Shown piece by piece: positions 1 to 12,141 of a DNA stretch of 64,000 nt. Where the stretch lies: NCBI GenBank assembly GCA_018466975.1, contig CM031552.1, positions 744,001 through 808,000 on the forward strand. The letters are read 5' to 3'. The translations under genes were made by a program, and so were the position numbers. The DNA comes from Sparassis latifolia. Lineage: Eukaryota; Basidiomycota; Agaricomycetes; Polyporales; Sparassidaceae. Numbering within the stretch: position 1 is the first letter of the stretch; each line of letters begins with the position of its first letter. Below the pieces are notes generated by a model, which searched no databases, was not told the origin of the DNA, and saw nothing but the letters and a program-made list of their open reading frames with translations.

Positions 1-1411
1 AATCGGGTCATCAAAATGTTTGGCACCGGCGCAATGTGGGCGCAGCCGTAGTCGCCGTCATTGTACTGCAGATTCGCCAACAGCATAGCACGATAGCATC
101 CTACTTGAGCAGTGGTGGTGGATTGTAGGCAACAGTCCACGTGCCGGACACTACAGAGGGCACAGACGGTGCAGCAAGACGCAAAGGGACCACTGGCACC
201 GGCACCACAAGCGCCTCTTCGAGATAGAGTGAAAGATTCTAACACCGTGACATTGGCACAGAATCGACGCCAACGTCACCTCCGACTACAAGGACGCCAT
301 GTGCTCCTGAGGATTGAGTTACCTATGTGATCGGGCTTGATCAGACTATGTTCGCCAAGGTAAGGAGGACTTCCAGGTTCCTGAAGTCGAAACATGGAAT
401 TAGCCAAATGTCTTCGGGACACAACGGGGCGCAATGGCAGTACGGCGACAGTGAGCGCAGCGCTTCAAGGATACCAAGCGCCGAACCTTCTTGAGCGCCG
501 TGCCGAGGACCCGAAGTACCACGGAATTTGTGACAACGTCATCAACATGCCTTGCAGACCGCGGCTGTCCAACTGGACACTTTCATAGAATTTGTCAGCT
601 AGTTTCAGTGTAAATCGGACAACTGACCGTCGAATACTATCGTAGCGCTGAGCATGTTGAGACAGATAGGAAGAGTAGCAGCGATTGAGCACTAGTCTAA
701 GTTGAAGGCTGTGGAGACTTTCTGAATATTATTCGGGCACGGAGGAACTTTGGCACTCATACCAGATTTGCCGGCGCGCAGTATCTGATACTTGAGCTCC
801 GGTGAAGACGGAAGCGCTCCGAACGAGGATGGTGCTGGAACTGGAATGAGACTAGTAGTTAATGGCTACTTTGGCGATGCGAGCGCTCGGAGTGCGAACC
901 CCGATGCAAATTACAAATCTGCATGCAGCCATTGCAACGTTAGAATGATGAACTGCGAGGTCCAGAGCCATAAGGAGTCAAAGCAACGCCACATGTCTTA
1001 ATCCTGTGTTTCTGCACACAAGGCGCATGATGGGCCATGGGCCTGGGTGGAAATGGATGGCGCATGGAAGATGGCCGGCAAAATCGCATTCATGTGGAAC
1101 ACTTGATATGTCTTCGGTGAGGGCGACCTAACATGGGAAACCTGGATCTGTTGTTGCCGTAGGTTTCTGTCAAAGTGCCAAATTTATGCTGCCGTGTCAG
1201 GTTTGAGTCGTAGGGGGGTAATCAAAAGGTAGGACACGAAGTCTGAAGGCAGGAGATGACCAATCATACATATCACATACAGACAACGCCTACAGCCCTG
1301 TAGTTCAACGCATCAAAAGTATCCAATATTACTTATCATATAGCATAGACAGCACCTATTCACCCGGTATGCAATTCCTCATCGTGTTCGGCGTTCCGAA
1401 CCTTCTTCCCG
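1..1411. other. Region with no recognisable gene
   Basis: Both strands have only short open frames broken by stops, and none matches a family I recognise. It may hold the 3' flank of the F-box gene and decayed sequence. No tandem repeat or transposon terminus was seen. Confidence 0.5.
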
Positions 1412-3223
1412 CTAGTCCACGCTGCTGTCATCGTCGTCATCGTCTTCCGACACGTCTTCATCGTCATCATAATAATCCTCGTAATCTTCAGCCGAAGCAT
1501 CGCTATCGATCTCGGAGAGGTCGAAATCCAAGAGCTCCTGGCCATTCCAGTGGACCTTCGCACCCATAAGCTCCAAATCGACGGATTGTTCGAGGATGAA
1601 ATTCCTGCAGCGGTAAACGTATATCTGTATTTCCTCCTGGCATATCCTGCGATCTAAAACAAACTCCTGCAACTGCCAGAAGAAACTCGCCTTGGAGCGC
1701 TCATCCCCAGCGAAGTCTACCCCCTCAAGCTTCAGCACACGCAACGCCGGGAAGAGGAAACTGTAGGTAGGTTGTGCCTCCTCGTCCTCTTCGTCACTGC
1801 TGTGATCGGCTTCATCTATGTCCTCCTGCACGAGATGCGTACCACAGCTGCATAAAACCTTCTTCCGAAGCGCACTTGGTAGGTGGTTCGCAGTTTGTCC
1901 GTATACCCACAACTCCTCGAGAGACTGCATTGACTCGAATATTTCGACCCACTCTGCGGAGTCCAAAGAAAAATAGCCAGGCACATAGAAAGTGCGAACT
2001 GTGTGGAGGGGTAGCGCTTTGCACGCAAATCTCAAACTTTCCACAGAATTGCTTGGCGAAGCCCCGTTCCACGCAAGGCGCATCTCGAGCGACGCGTCTG
2101 TGGCAGGACGATTTCGCAGCTCTTCGACGGGAATAATGGTGGTCCAAGCACGCAGGCGTAGGCCTTCAGCTGTTAGTGGAACAAAGGTGAAGCTGCGCAG
2201 TAAGTTTTCGGATGCATCGGAGAGGCCTTGATACTTGGTCCTAATCGCGCACGCGACCGCGTAGAACTCCTTGTATCTGCTAAACGGCTGACAATAAATG
2301 CAAAGGCGGGTGTGCGACGGGAGTTCAATCTGATATAGAAGGGTAGCACAATTTAATGCAAGGCCGTCGATGAATAGATACTTCAGGTGCGCGAGATGTA
2401 CAACACGCCCTTTGCCTGAGGTAGGGTAGAAGTCCCACGGGATATCTGGAGTGATCTGATCGAGGACTGCGACCTCCAACATCGGCATGCGCTCTAGTGC
2501 AACGAGGATCTCCTCCACCCTAGGACGAATCCAGATCTTGCGACCATCCAGGATGAGGGAAGTGACAGTGCTGCAGAACAGAGTCGAGGCCCAGCACCAA
2601 GTGCACTGGCGAAGCTCCAACCTCTGTAAAGAAGGTGTCTCACCACGGAATAATACCGGAGGAACACGAGTCACTGGTCCGGCAGGGCTCCTCTGAGTCT
2701 GTGGATCGAAGACGACGAATGATTCGAGTTTTGGAGCGGGTCTTGTGAAACACTCCCAAAATTGCTGCATCGTGGGCCCACTCTTGACAGCAGAAACAGC
2801 AAGATCGCGGACACGCTCCATCTCCCCTACAACATCCTCAAGGCCAGATAATGCGCCGCCATAGGTCATATTTTGAACGTTACAATGTAAGGTCAGAGGA
2901 ACCGATCTCGATCGCCTGATCATCTCCTTGACCCAACGGGGACTCCGGAAGGTGATGCGGCTCCACAGTCGAGGGCAGTCCAGCGCAACGGCACGAAAAT
3001 AACGACATACATGTGAAATTTTGGTCCAGCATAGGTTCTCGCCCATGAACTCGGTGTCGCAGGCACAACACAATAATATTAAGGCGACGAGCTCCGGAGG
3101 GAGAGCGAGGATGGGTGCGAGGTTATTCCGGCGTTCTTTTAGAGAACACAAACTTCTCTCAGCGACCATTATCTCTCGGTCTATCTTGTCGCGGGTCTTG
3201 TCGACGATAGAGTTCTGCGGCAT
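1412..3223 (-). CDS. F-box protein, single exon, with acidic C-terminus
   Basis: This intronless gene encodes 603 residues. A short helical N-terminus (about residues 14-35, rich in Arg, Glu and Leu) leads into an F-box-like segment at about 36-85 (LPPELVALILLCC, then HVCRYFRAVALDCPRLWSRI). This is the usual layout of the expanded F-box family of mushroom-forming fungi. F-box proteins bind Skp1 and recruit substrates to SCF ubiquitin ligases. The middle of the protein is Leu-rich and irregular, as expected for a degenerate leucine-rich repeat substrate-binding region. The last 35 or so residues are almost entirely Asp, Glu and Ser. The ATG follows no in-frame upstream Met and gives the full F-box. 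The substrate cannot be told from sequence. Confidence 0.85.
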   Translation of the reverse strand: MPQNSIVDKTRDKIDREIMVAERSLCSLKERRNNLAPILALPPELVALILLCCACDTEFMGENLCWTKISHVCRYFRAVALDCPRLWSRITFRSPRWVKEMIRRSRSVPLTLHCNVQNMTYGGALSGLEDVVGEMERVRDLAVSAVKSGPTMQQFWECFTRPAPKLESFVVFDPQTQRSPAGPVTRVPPVLFRGETPSLQRLELRQCTWCWASTLFCSTVTSLILDGRKIWIRPRVEEILVALERMPMLEVAVLDQITPDIPWDFYPTSGKGRVVHLAHLKYLFIDGLALNCATLLYQIELPSHTRLCIYCQPFSRYKEFYAVACAIRTKYQGLSDASENLLRSFTFVPLTAEGLRLRAWTTIIPVEELRNRPATDASLEMRLAWNGASPSNSVESLRFACKALPLHTVRTFYVPGYFSLDSAEWVEIFESMQSLEELWVYGQTANHLPSALRKKVLCSCGTHLVQEDIDEADHSSDEEDEEAQPTYSFLFPALRVLKLEGVDFAGDERSKASFFWQLQEFVLDRRICQEEIQIYVYRCRNFILEQSVDLELMGAKVHWNGQELLDFDLSEIDSDASAEDYEDYYDDDEDVSEDDDDDDSSVD

Positions 3224-5732
3224 GGTGACGACGTTGGGATCGCCTTCCTGATAAAGGCCACTCAGATATACGCTCAGAGCTCTGCAAAGCAGGATGCGTA
3301 AGTCACATAAGGCTGTGAGATATCAAAGGGGCGTACGAGTGAGATTCTATGAGCTGGCAAAAGGCAATCGATGTGGCAGCGCTGTTGGAGTCAAAACAGT
3401 CCTGGTCAGAGACGGTGGTCGAGGTGGGAGGGAAGGGAGCGCTAGCGCAATCAACAAGATCCAATTTGAGTCGCTTGAAAACGTTGACTATACGAAGGAG
3501 CGCGTATACAAATATACATAGATATTCATGGAATCTGTGGTTTAAAAGACCGCCAAAGCAAATGTTCTCATCGCGGTGTCAACTGCTCGCAGACTCCATA
3601 GAGCCTCCGCCCCCACCGTCCACGTGAATCCTTCTTCCCGTTCCCGCGGACCTAATTCAACCGTACTCGCAGGAGTAGTCAACCATTAATGACAATTCTT
3701 CTGGCTTCTATGGACTGCATGCACCCAGCGTCTAATCACTCTCGCAATTTATTGGGTGTTTAATGTGCTATGCAGATCGTGTTTGGCGTCCCTTCACCCT
3801 GTATGGTCGGACACGGATATCCTGAGGCACGAAGGTTGAAGCAGAGCGTCTACCATCTGCCTTCGGGAGACTACCTGTATGTCGACGTAGCTCTGGCAAT
3901 CTTCTGCAATCTAAAGGTAAACTTTCTCGTGCACATCAGGGGAGCATTGACTACCTACCTGGAACGCGGCACATGAGTGATATGACCCGCAGTATGTGAC
4001 GAATTGTCGGCCTTCCTTTCGGAGTACTTAGAACCAAGCGGCCCGTTCTCCTGGTATGAGCTATTCACTGTACATATTGGAATCTACAGCTTAATTTAAC
4101 GACTTCTCGCGTGTTCCCCAGAGCCACCATTGCGCAGAGCCCTTGCCAGGTTGAGGATGTCTACGACGCGAAACCTTCGTCCGGAGGTCGATATTGTGCC
4201 CTTACACACATAATCACCTTGCACATGTGGCCGTCCATGTTTAGACAAGTACGTGGACCATCGAATATGTATGGTATTGATGATCTGTCGATAAACCGCC
4301 TTCCTCATTGGTCTAACGTACGTTGAATTCCAGTGTGACCTCCGGCGTGCACCACCTGTGGAACCTCTTATGGTCACTGTGTCGACATCTCCTTTTCTCG
4401 AAATGGCTTGAATCTATGAGCAGCACTCACTTGAGACCCTCCCGGATTTGTCCCTGAGTGAATGTAAGGTTTGCCTGCCTTACAATGTCACCGTTTGTCG
4501 CCAGTACAAATTTATTGATAAAGTTTACATGTGTGATCAGGACTTAATAGGGACTCAATTGACCAGTTGAATTTGTTACTTCGGCAAATAGAAACTGTGT
4601 TTCATCTACAAACGGTTGCTTTGTAGTGGGCACGAAATTCATCATTTGTCGAGGTAGCAAATTTGCGTTGGTCTCGGGTGACTGCACACTCGAGGTGCGT
4701 ATATGATTCGTCAGTTCCTTAAGCAAAACCCACGCGCTCTGTCCAGCTCCATAGCGTCCCTACCTACAGAACCGCCCACTAGGAGATGTCATCAGGATCT
4801 TTACAAGCAAATTACCCACTCTGTTGACAATTAGCGAGCGTGGACCTCAGTCTGACTACATACCGCGCCACAGCACGTCAGTCTGCTGCGACCGCATCCA
4901 TGGAAAGTATCAGGCCACAGATGCGGTCATGTTTAGCATGAGTGCGGCGATACGATCACTTCCGCTGTCGGGTCTTGCGTTCAATGTGGAAGCTACTAAG
5001 TATGCATCTAGAACGCGCGCTCCGTCAAACTCCGCATACCGTGACAGCGGCCGTTCAACTACACCAAGCGGTTAGGTTTGCTGCCATGCAGAACGTCAAA
5101 TTTGCAAAAGGTACTACACCGAAGTAAGTAAAGTACCGTCCCTCTAGTTGGACAGAGAAACGGCATGTAGCAATGCCGCGTTTAACATGCGCTCTCAAAA
5201 CCAGTATAGATCAGAACGTTTACCGTTGCTGCTGCTTGAATGGAACAGGCGCAGGGAAGGGCCTCACATGTATGCTGGCGGCGTCTGAACATGCCCAATC
5301 GGAAACACGCTATAGGTGTACCTAAGGGTTGAGGCCTGAGGGTTGAATATCTGAATCCTGGTCTGATCCATGTCGTATGAAGCCCCTCTTCCCCCGCTGT
5401 GACTCACATGGTGCTGTACGTGACGCCAGGTTAGCAATGACGTTCATCTACGCGCAACGCACGTCGATCAGAAATCTTCCATTGACTTGACTTGGCTGGT
5501 ACATACATGCAAACTTCTCTTCTCTAGTTAGGATTGATGACAAAACTAGGTACAATATCGATAAATTTACTACAAGCCCAAAGCAGGCGGTAAGAAGTAG
5601 TGACATACAAGGAAGTCCACGGCTCCTGGATACAGTCGATTCGCAGGTTGAAACAAATTAGCAGGGGCTGCTTAAGATATAAACGAGTGTCAAGCATTGG
5701 AGTCGTCGACTTGGACAGAGGATCGACGAAAA
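3224..5732. other. Intergenic region with one dispersed repeat copy
   Basis: No gene is recognisable in these 2.5 kb between the F-box gene start and the hexokinase stop. Open frames are short and show no family motif. It contains one copy of a dispersed repeat (4426-4660), described separately. Confidence 0.5.
4426..4660 (+). repeat. Dispersed repeat, copy 1
   Basis: About 235 bp that match 20998-21239 in the same orientation with scattered substitutions and small indels. Shared blocks include ACCCTCCCGGA, GTACAAATTTATTGA and TTCATCATTTGTCGAGGT. No clear terminal inverted repeats or coding potential were seen; it contains a GTAAGG..CCTTAC palindrome. It is probably a non-autonomous transposon fragment. 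Confidence 0.75.
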
Positions 5733-8261
5733 TTATAGGTCCTGCTTGATGGCTTGGAGAGCGCACAAGGCGGCTTTGGCAGGTGATTAGATTGAGTAAA
5801 CAATATAGAGGAATGCACTCACCTCCAACCCCGCTTCCATCTTTAGCCATGCCAATCTCGACACGGCGCTCCACTTCTTCGCCCACCAGCGAACGCAGGG
5901 ATTCGCGGAGATGGGCATTGAAGTTCGGATAGAACTGGATTAGACTGCGTCGTCGTTGTCCGGTCAGCGATTCCATTTAAAGAGAGGAAATTGTAAGTGT
6001 AAGGGACTCACCTGCCATCAACACCGACGGGAATGCGCTCCTCCTCTGGCACGAAGTCACTACTAAGCTCTGCACGCCCCGTCTGCGCGAGCAACGCGGC
6101 AATCGCACAGCCGCTTAGTTTGGCGGCACGGTCCGCGACGAGGAACGACGCCCAGCGCACGATCGCCGCGTCGCGCAGAGATACATCTGCAGGGCTGAGA
6201 GAGAGCCGCTGGCTGACGATACCGCGGATACGCTCAAGGCGAGCAACATCCTCTGCACTTAGCGCATCGATGTCGATGAAGTGCTCGGAAAACACGGCGC
6301 CGTTCGCAGTCGGGGCTGCACCCTTCGACGGGCGACCAGTCTCCCATGCTTCCTCGACCTCGCTCATCACAGCCGTATCAAGGCCATAGTGTGCATTCAG
6401 CACATCACTCGACTTCCCGTTGAATAGCAATGGCCGGGGCGCAGCATCAATAAGCGAAAGGAGGACATTGCGTGTAATTTCGCCCAGATACATCCCAGAG
6501 ATAAATTTCTCGAATGCTTGAAGACGCGGATTGATCGATTCTCGATCAAGTTTGTTATCGTATGGTGTGGAGGGAAGCGCAGTGCGCTACGAGGGAACTG
6601 TCAGTACGAGCCTCGTAAAGGAGATAATGGAAGAAGGCTGACGGTATTGTTGAACGCTCCCCATTCTGTGTTCACAATCATGTCACCGCCCTTGGCGCGA
6701 GCGGGTGAGTCGCCAAGCTTCGTAATGTTGTGAACCTTTTCAACATATGCACCGTTTGTTCCAGTGCCGAAGATGCTACCTGTGGTCGAAGGAGATTATC
6801 AAGATTTAGTGGGTTAGACAGGGCTCGTAGTTCTCAACACTATCCACGTACCGAGAACACATCCTCCGGTGGTATACGCACGTGATAGCAGAGCACCCAC
6901 AGTCTACAACGTTGTTTCGTCAGGATGCCCTTTCAACCGAGAAGGCGAAGGTACGCGCATCGTTAACCAGGGCAACACACTTCACGTGGAGGTGCTTTCT
7001 GTCAAAGGCATCTTGGAGCAAACGGACAACATCATGTCCCACCGCGTTCTTCGCGGAAAAGCCTTTCGTCCAGGTCAAGATCTTTCCCTGGTTCAGCGCG
7101 GTCTGCTCGACCGGAAAGCTGAATGTAAGACCAAGAGGGATAGCGGTCTGCGGCGGAATAAGGCTGGCGGAGGGTTGCTCTTCCGTAAAAGACATTTCCG
7201 TCGGAGAGTCGCCCCCAGTAAATTCAGTGAGGAACGAGTCAACAGAGTCAGCAAGATAATCTGAAATTTGTCGGTTTTTGACCAGGAATGAGCGGTAAAG
7301 ACCTGGGGACTTACCGAAGAGAGCAGTAGCTTCGCCGGTCTTGAGCGTTTCGGACACCCTGTACTTTTGCTGCCGAAGACTGAAGTTCTTGTTTCCAAGG
7401 AGCCGAACCTCGCACACTCGGCTGATAGGTATACAATAGGCTCGCGCTAACTGTACACCATAGGTAATTCCACTCACAGGTTCGTACCGCCAAGGTCAAG
7501 GGCAAGGAAAGTCCTGATATGAAGTTCCATGCATCAGAAGGTGCCTCAATCATAATTGACACGTAACGCTCCACCGCAGAAATAGACAGCAAAGAGCTGC
7601 TTTCGTGCTTGTGCATCCTAAGTGCGCAGATCCCGCATTACACACTTCATCTCCGAAGTTACTCCATGGAAAGCAACCAGTAAAGCAGCGCGAACGCGAT
7701 GCTGCCAGGAAATGCAGAAACAGCCCAACGCCAGAGCCAATATTACTGCACTTCATAGCACGACATATTGAACAGACCGCCATGAACACGTGCGAAAACA
7801 CATTAATTCCAGCACGTTTCAGAGAACCAGGACCATCAATCACGCAAAAACCCCATCGAAGGTCGAGGTGCAGTTCAATTCCAGGTTCGGTAACGAGGAT
7901 ACTCTGGACATCGACAGGAAAATTTGACGCAAGGCACGAGCCAGAAGCACATCGTAGATGGCTTGCTTCACCAAATCAGGCCGCATATACTCACCCAGTT
8001 TCTGTACCGTCTGGTACGCCAGTGACGAAAGTGGGGCTTCAGCCTAGTATGATCAATCAGTCACTAGCGCATGCAACTTCACACGTACATCATGGCCATC
8101 GGATGGTTGTACTCGCCCAGTCCAAGACGGATATCCTGGAGAAACTGCCGTGTGATCTGTTTTAGAGCATCTGGGTCAAGACGGAACTGGCTTTCGATAT
8201 CGTCGAGGATCTTGCGATTAGTATCTGCGGATGCACTGTATACAGCAGATGTCGGGGCCAT
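5733..8261 (-). CDS. HXK: Hexokinase, 10 exons
   Basis: Phosphorylates glucose and related hexoses with ATP at the first step of glycolysis in the cytosol. Exons on the minus strand: 8261-8089, 8043-7995, 7513-7478, 7421-7315, 7260-6959, 6903-6852, 6779-6643, 6586-6012, 5944-5823 and 5773-5733. The protein is close to 530 residues, normal for one fungal hexokinase unit. Visible motifs in order are [28 protein letters not shown] (phosphate 1), the sugar-binding TWTKGFSA, the catalytic-Asp segment [24 protein letters not shown], and near the end [15 protein letters not shown] (adenosine loop). Intron 5 (6904-6958) has a GC donor: only splicing after GAT and before ACT restores NDTVGALL. Intron 2 (7514-7994) is 481 bp, far longer than the others. 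It could be a glucokinase-type paralogue; the kinase assignment is secure. Confidence 0.93.
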
Positions 8262-9036
8262 GGATGGGGGAAACGGAGGATTAAAAACCTGAAGATGAGA
8301 ATGAGAGGGGAGGAGGTGTTCAGTAGGCCGAGATACCTGCGAGTCGATCTCTTATGACATACCGCGCATAACACGTGACCCTGCCGCGCAGGTCAAGTTG
8401 TGCGATCTTTCTCAGCCTCGTCTACACTCTCTGCCGACGGTCCTCCACATTGGTCGAGAGGGCTTCGTCAGCCTGAGACCGTTGCGCACGACTTGCACCC
8501 TTTATGCTCCATCACTTAATCGATACCTGCTCCATCGGATCTCCGTAGCTCGAACTGGAGAGTGTATACTGCATCCTGCAAGTGGCATCTTAGAGTCGAC
8601 GATTGACAGTGCGGTGTTACTCTACCCAAATGAGGTGACGGAAAAGCAACATGGACATCGATGTAGTTCGGTAGCGAGTGGGTGCTGAGCGCTGAGCGCC
8701 GAGCCGTGGCGGCTGCGAGCATGGACACACACCTTGGATAGTCTGGAACTGGCCCGTTGGACTCGGGAGGCCAACGCATACTGGTTTGCATATTGTCTCA
8801 AAAATTGCCCGGCAACAATTGGCACAATGCCCATTGTACGAAGAGTAACATGTAACATGTAAATCAGACGGAGGGCCATACGTACGCATGATCGCGGATG
8901 AAATGCAGTAGGAAACATAGAAATCACGCTGCTACCATTTTGCATGCAAGATATGGTCTGCCACCCATCAGCCCCCAATGCACAAGAGACCCGAGTAACC
9001 ACGATGGACCGACTACGCGGGAGTTTAGCAGGTAGC
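8262..9036. other. Intergenic region upstream of hexokinase
   Basis: This stretch separates the hexokinase ATG from the end of the eL18 gene, which is on the same strand, so it should hold the hexokinase promoter and the eL18 3' end. No coding frame with a family motif was found. Confidence 0.5.
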
Positions 9037-9823
9037 TTATACCTTGAAACCACGCGACTTTCGGCGACCACGGCCCCGCTCGAACTAGGCGAAAGTCGTG
9101 AGCAACTAACTCATAACGTACAGGAAATAAGACCGGAACCTACTTTGCGGCCCTTGGAGAGGGTATAGGGCTTCTTGTGCTTGTGAGGACCCATACCAAA
9201 GTGCTTGACCGCCTCGCGCGTGTTGCGCTTCCCGCGGAGTAAAATAGTGTTTGAACCAGTTGGCGCGCGCAGTGCGAGCTGGTCAAGGGTGAGGACCTCA
9301 CCACCTGCTTTGAGGATACGTTCCCGGGCAGCAGTCGTGAATCGCAAGGCTGCGATAGAGAGCTTCGGCACTTCAATCAGGCGGACGTCATCCGTCACTG
9401 TGCCAACGGCGACAATAACCTGGCTGTCGCGGTCAGTTGCGCTGGAGGTCTCCTTGACGATGCGTGAGAGGGAAATCGGAGGGCGGTTGATTTTTGAGAG
9501 GAAGAGGCGGTGGAGGATGACCTATCGACGCAAGTAAGTCCCTTCATGGGAGTGTATGAACACATAGGACGAAACCTTGTTGAAGGAGGAATCCGTGCGG
9601 CGGGCGAGGAAGCGGTACAACTGGAATGTGCATAAGTCATGTCTCTCGTCGAGCGCGATGGAGTGATCGTTGCGTACCTTGACAAGCAAGAGTAGATAGG
9701 GATCCTCACTTGCAGGGGCCGTCCGGCTGCCCTTCTTGACGTGGTGTTTCTGGATATCGATACCCTGGCATATACCGCGTCACATCCTGGTCCCGACGTC
9801 GTCCCACAAGATGCACTCACCAT
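9037..9823 (-). CDS. RPL18: 60S ribosomal protein eL18
   Basis: Structural protein of the large ribosomal subunit. Five exons on the minus strand (9823-9821, 9764-9678, 9620-9576, 9521-9144, 9084-9037) give 186 residues, the normal size of eL18. The protein begins [15 protein letters not shown] and continues through [32 protein letters not shown] and [20 protein letters not shown] to a basic tail [15 protein letters not shown]. The first coding exon is only the ATG, followed at once by GTGAGT, a layout seen in many fungal ribosomal protein genes. Introns are 54-59 bp, too short to host snoRNAs. It diverges from the Tra2-like gene across 181 bp. Confidence 0.96.
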
Positions 9824-10004
9824 CTTGCTCTTGCGGCGGTCTGCAGATTCAGGGAGGCAGCCAGGGAACTGTAGCTGGCGGCGCAGCTGTGGCTGAAAAA
9901 CTGTGTACGTTCTGAAGATAGAGTTTCACGCCACTTCGCGGAGGTCGAATTACAGTCCCGCACAGCCAAACAACGCCACACACCTCTCGCAAAAACCAAC
10001 CACC
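9824..10004. promoter_or_regulatory. Shared divergent promoter of RPL18 and the Tra2-like gene
   Basis: Only 181 bp lie between the two start codons on opposite strands, so both 5' UTRs and promoters must share this space. I could not place a TATA box or a named transcription factor site with confidence. Both genes have first coding exons consisting of ATG alone. Confidence 0.6.
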
Positions 10005-11092
10005 ATGGTGCGTACGCGTCCCCCTTTGTCGCTGTCGTCGTTCTCCTCGTCGTCAACGGCATTACTAACCTCGTTATCTTCATGAATGTTGAACAGTACG
10101 GAGACAACGTTGCCCCTCCCGTCGACCCTTACTCGGACGCGTACAACGACGCACCTCCCGCAGCCCCTGCCCCCGCAGTAGATCCGAGGGACCGCGACCT
10201 CCCTCCTCCTCGTGGCCGCTCTCGCTCTCGCAGCCCTGTGAGGGGAGCTGGCCCCCCTTCAAGCTTCCGCAGGTCGCCAGCTCCTCGTCGCCCGGCCCAT
10301 GCACCAATTGTTCGTGCTGCTGTGTTTTCGCATTGTTCGAGTATGCTTACCTGGCGAAGCAGGCGCCCAATCCCTCGAATGTGCTCGGGGTATTCGGCTT
10401 GAGTATCCGTACTACGGAACGCGACCTCGACGATGAGTTCAGTCGCTTCGGCCGTGTCGAAAAAGTTGTCATTGTCTATGATCAGAGAGTCAGTTGCTCT
10501 TTCTCCTCTGTGCGTACCTTTGTCTTAACGTACTTAGCAGTCCGACCGCTCTCGCGGGTTTGGTTTCATCACCATGTCCACCGTTGATGAAGCCTCTAGG
10601 TGCATTAAGGAGTTGAATGGTGTGGTAAGTTTCTGTGATCTTTCGTCACCATCTAGCGGAGATTGACTTGTATTCTAGGATCTAAATGGTCGTCGAATCC
10701 GTGTCGACTATTCCGTGACCGACCGTCCCCATGCGCCCACGCCCGGCGAGTATATGGGACATCGTCGCCGACGTGGCCGGGATGCGTATCCAAGCCGCGA
10801 TTTTCGGGACGACAGGTATGATGACTACCGGGACCCAGTCCGCGACTCTCGCCGTGATCGTGATCCCTACGCGCGGCGCGACGATAGGGATCGTGACAAT
10901 TATGGGAGGGACTCTCGTGACTGGCGCGACCGTCGCAGCCCCCCTCCTCGCAGCCGCTATTCGCCGGATTACAGGAGGCGCAGGAGCTATTCTAGGAGCC
11001 CTCCTAAAGGCAGCAGCCCCACTCGCGTGCGGGATTATGACGCCTCCTCCAGTGCGCTGCCTCCTACCAACGGAGATACTTCTCGTTGGTAA
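10005..11092 (+). CDS. Transformer-2-like SR splicing factor (RS-RRM-RS)
   Basis: Nuclear RNA-binding protein expected to act in splice-site or enhancer recognition. Exons 10005-10007, 10097-10309, 10363-10488, 10541-10624 and 10679-11092 give 279 residues. Order: an N-terminal Asp/Pro/Ala segment, a short RS stretch ([12 protein letters not shown]), a single RRM starting at [12 protein letters not shown] (RNP2) with RNP1 SRGFGFITM, then a C-terminal tail of about 110 residues packed with [17 protein letters not shown] and RSYSRSPPK repeats. RS-RRM-RS with the linker [12 protein letters not shown] after the RRM is the Tra2 layout. The first coding exon is the ATG alone, and intron 1 contains a CTAAC branch site. 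Target RNAs are unknown. Confidence 0.9.
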
Positions 11093-12141
11093 ATGTTTTG
11101 GCGAGCTGCGCGTCTGGGCACGGAATGTGTCAGTTCATGGAAATGGCAGTCAATCGGGCAGATCACAGGCGAAGGCTGAACAGTCCAAGTGATGAAGAGC
11201 GTCGCGGTCTTCCACCGCAAGTGCAGCCAATTTCCTCAAGTTTTCATTTTGCCTCCTGGTCTCCATTCCTCCACGTTCTCAATAGCACAAAAGAAAACCC
11301 AAGTTGTCAAGTTTGCTTTCCGTACCGCCTCCAATGTCTTGTAATCTCGTTCGCTCTCCTACGACTACGTTGAAATAGTTGCAAGTTGCAAGTGCAAGGA
11401 AGGCGCTTCCGTGAATGAACGTACGCATGGTAGCCATGTTCCGCGGCGCCTCAGGTCGCTATTGTTGTCAACGTATACCGCTTTTGGAGAGAACAAATGC
11501 ACAGCCTTCGCAATTGCGGTAATGTCGTTCTTCTACTGTACTGACAGCTGGTTAGGCGTCGAAGATGCTCCGTGAAATCGGTATAGCGTTGCAAAGCTCG
11601 TCTGGCCAGGAAGGCAAGCTGCCAAGTTGGAATTATTTGAAGTTGTTTCCAAGGAGACCACAAGATGCACCGATGTAAAATCCAAAGTGTCGAACAAGGC
11701 GTGAAGACGCTTGTGGGTCCAGGGAGCGCGCGTGGCCCATTCTTTTGCTATTCTTACACGGTTTGGGCGTCCTTTGTTGCGCATTGTTCCGTGGACGCAT
11801 ACCTTTGGCAGGACGATAGCCGTCGGCGATTTGGGCAGCGTGGTGTGGTACGTGCCACGCCAACAGCTGCAGGTGAGTTTTAATTGTGGTATTCGCTGTA
11901 GCTAGTTTGGTTGTAGCATGTTGCGAACCTCCAATATATATTCAGTCGCTTTTGAACGGTGTTTAAGCACTTGATCATGAGTCGCTATAACATGATATTG
12001 CCGGTACAGCGTCTTTCGCACTCGTAGGGGCTCGTAACATATATTTCGCGATAGATCTTCTGCGCATGGAGATTTCGCCGCTTTTAGCAGAAGTCGTCCG
12101 CGAAGCTCTCAGGCCGGCGCTTCCGCTTTCACATCTCCACT
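11093..12141. other. Intergenic region without recognisable gene
   Basis: About 1 kb between two plus-strand genes. Minus-strand frames near 11451-11863 are short, overlap each other and have no family motif. It must contain the Tra2-like 3' UTR and the NUG1 promoter. Confidence 0.5.

Noticed and set aside
7605..8165. Plus-strand 186-codon frame across the hexokinase 5' region
   Set aside because: It overlaps confirmed hexokinase exons 1 and 2 and has no domain; it is an artefact of the long intron and antisense codons.
9395..9823. Minus-strand 142-codon frame within RPL18
   Set aside because: It runs through RPL18 introns in the wrong phase; the spliced eL18 protein explains the region fully.
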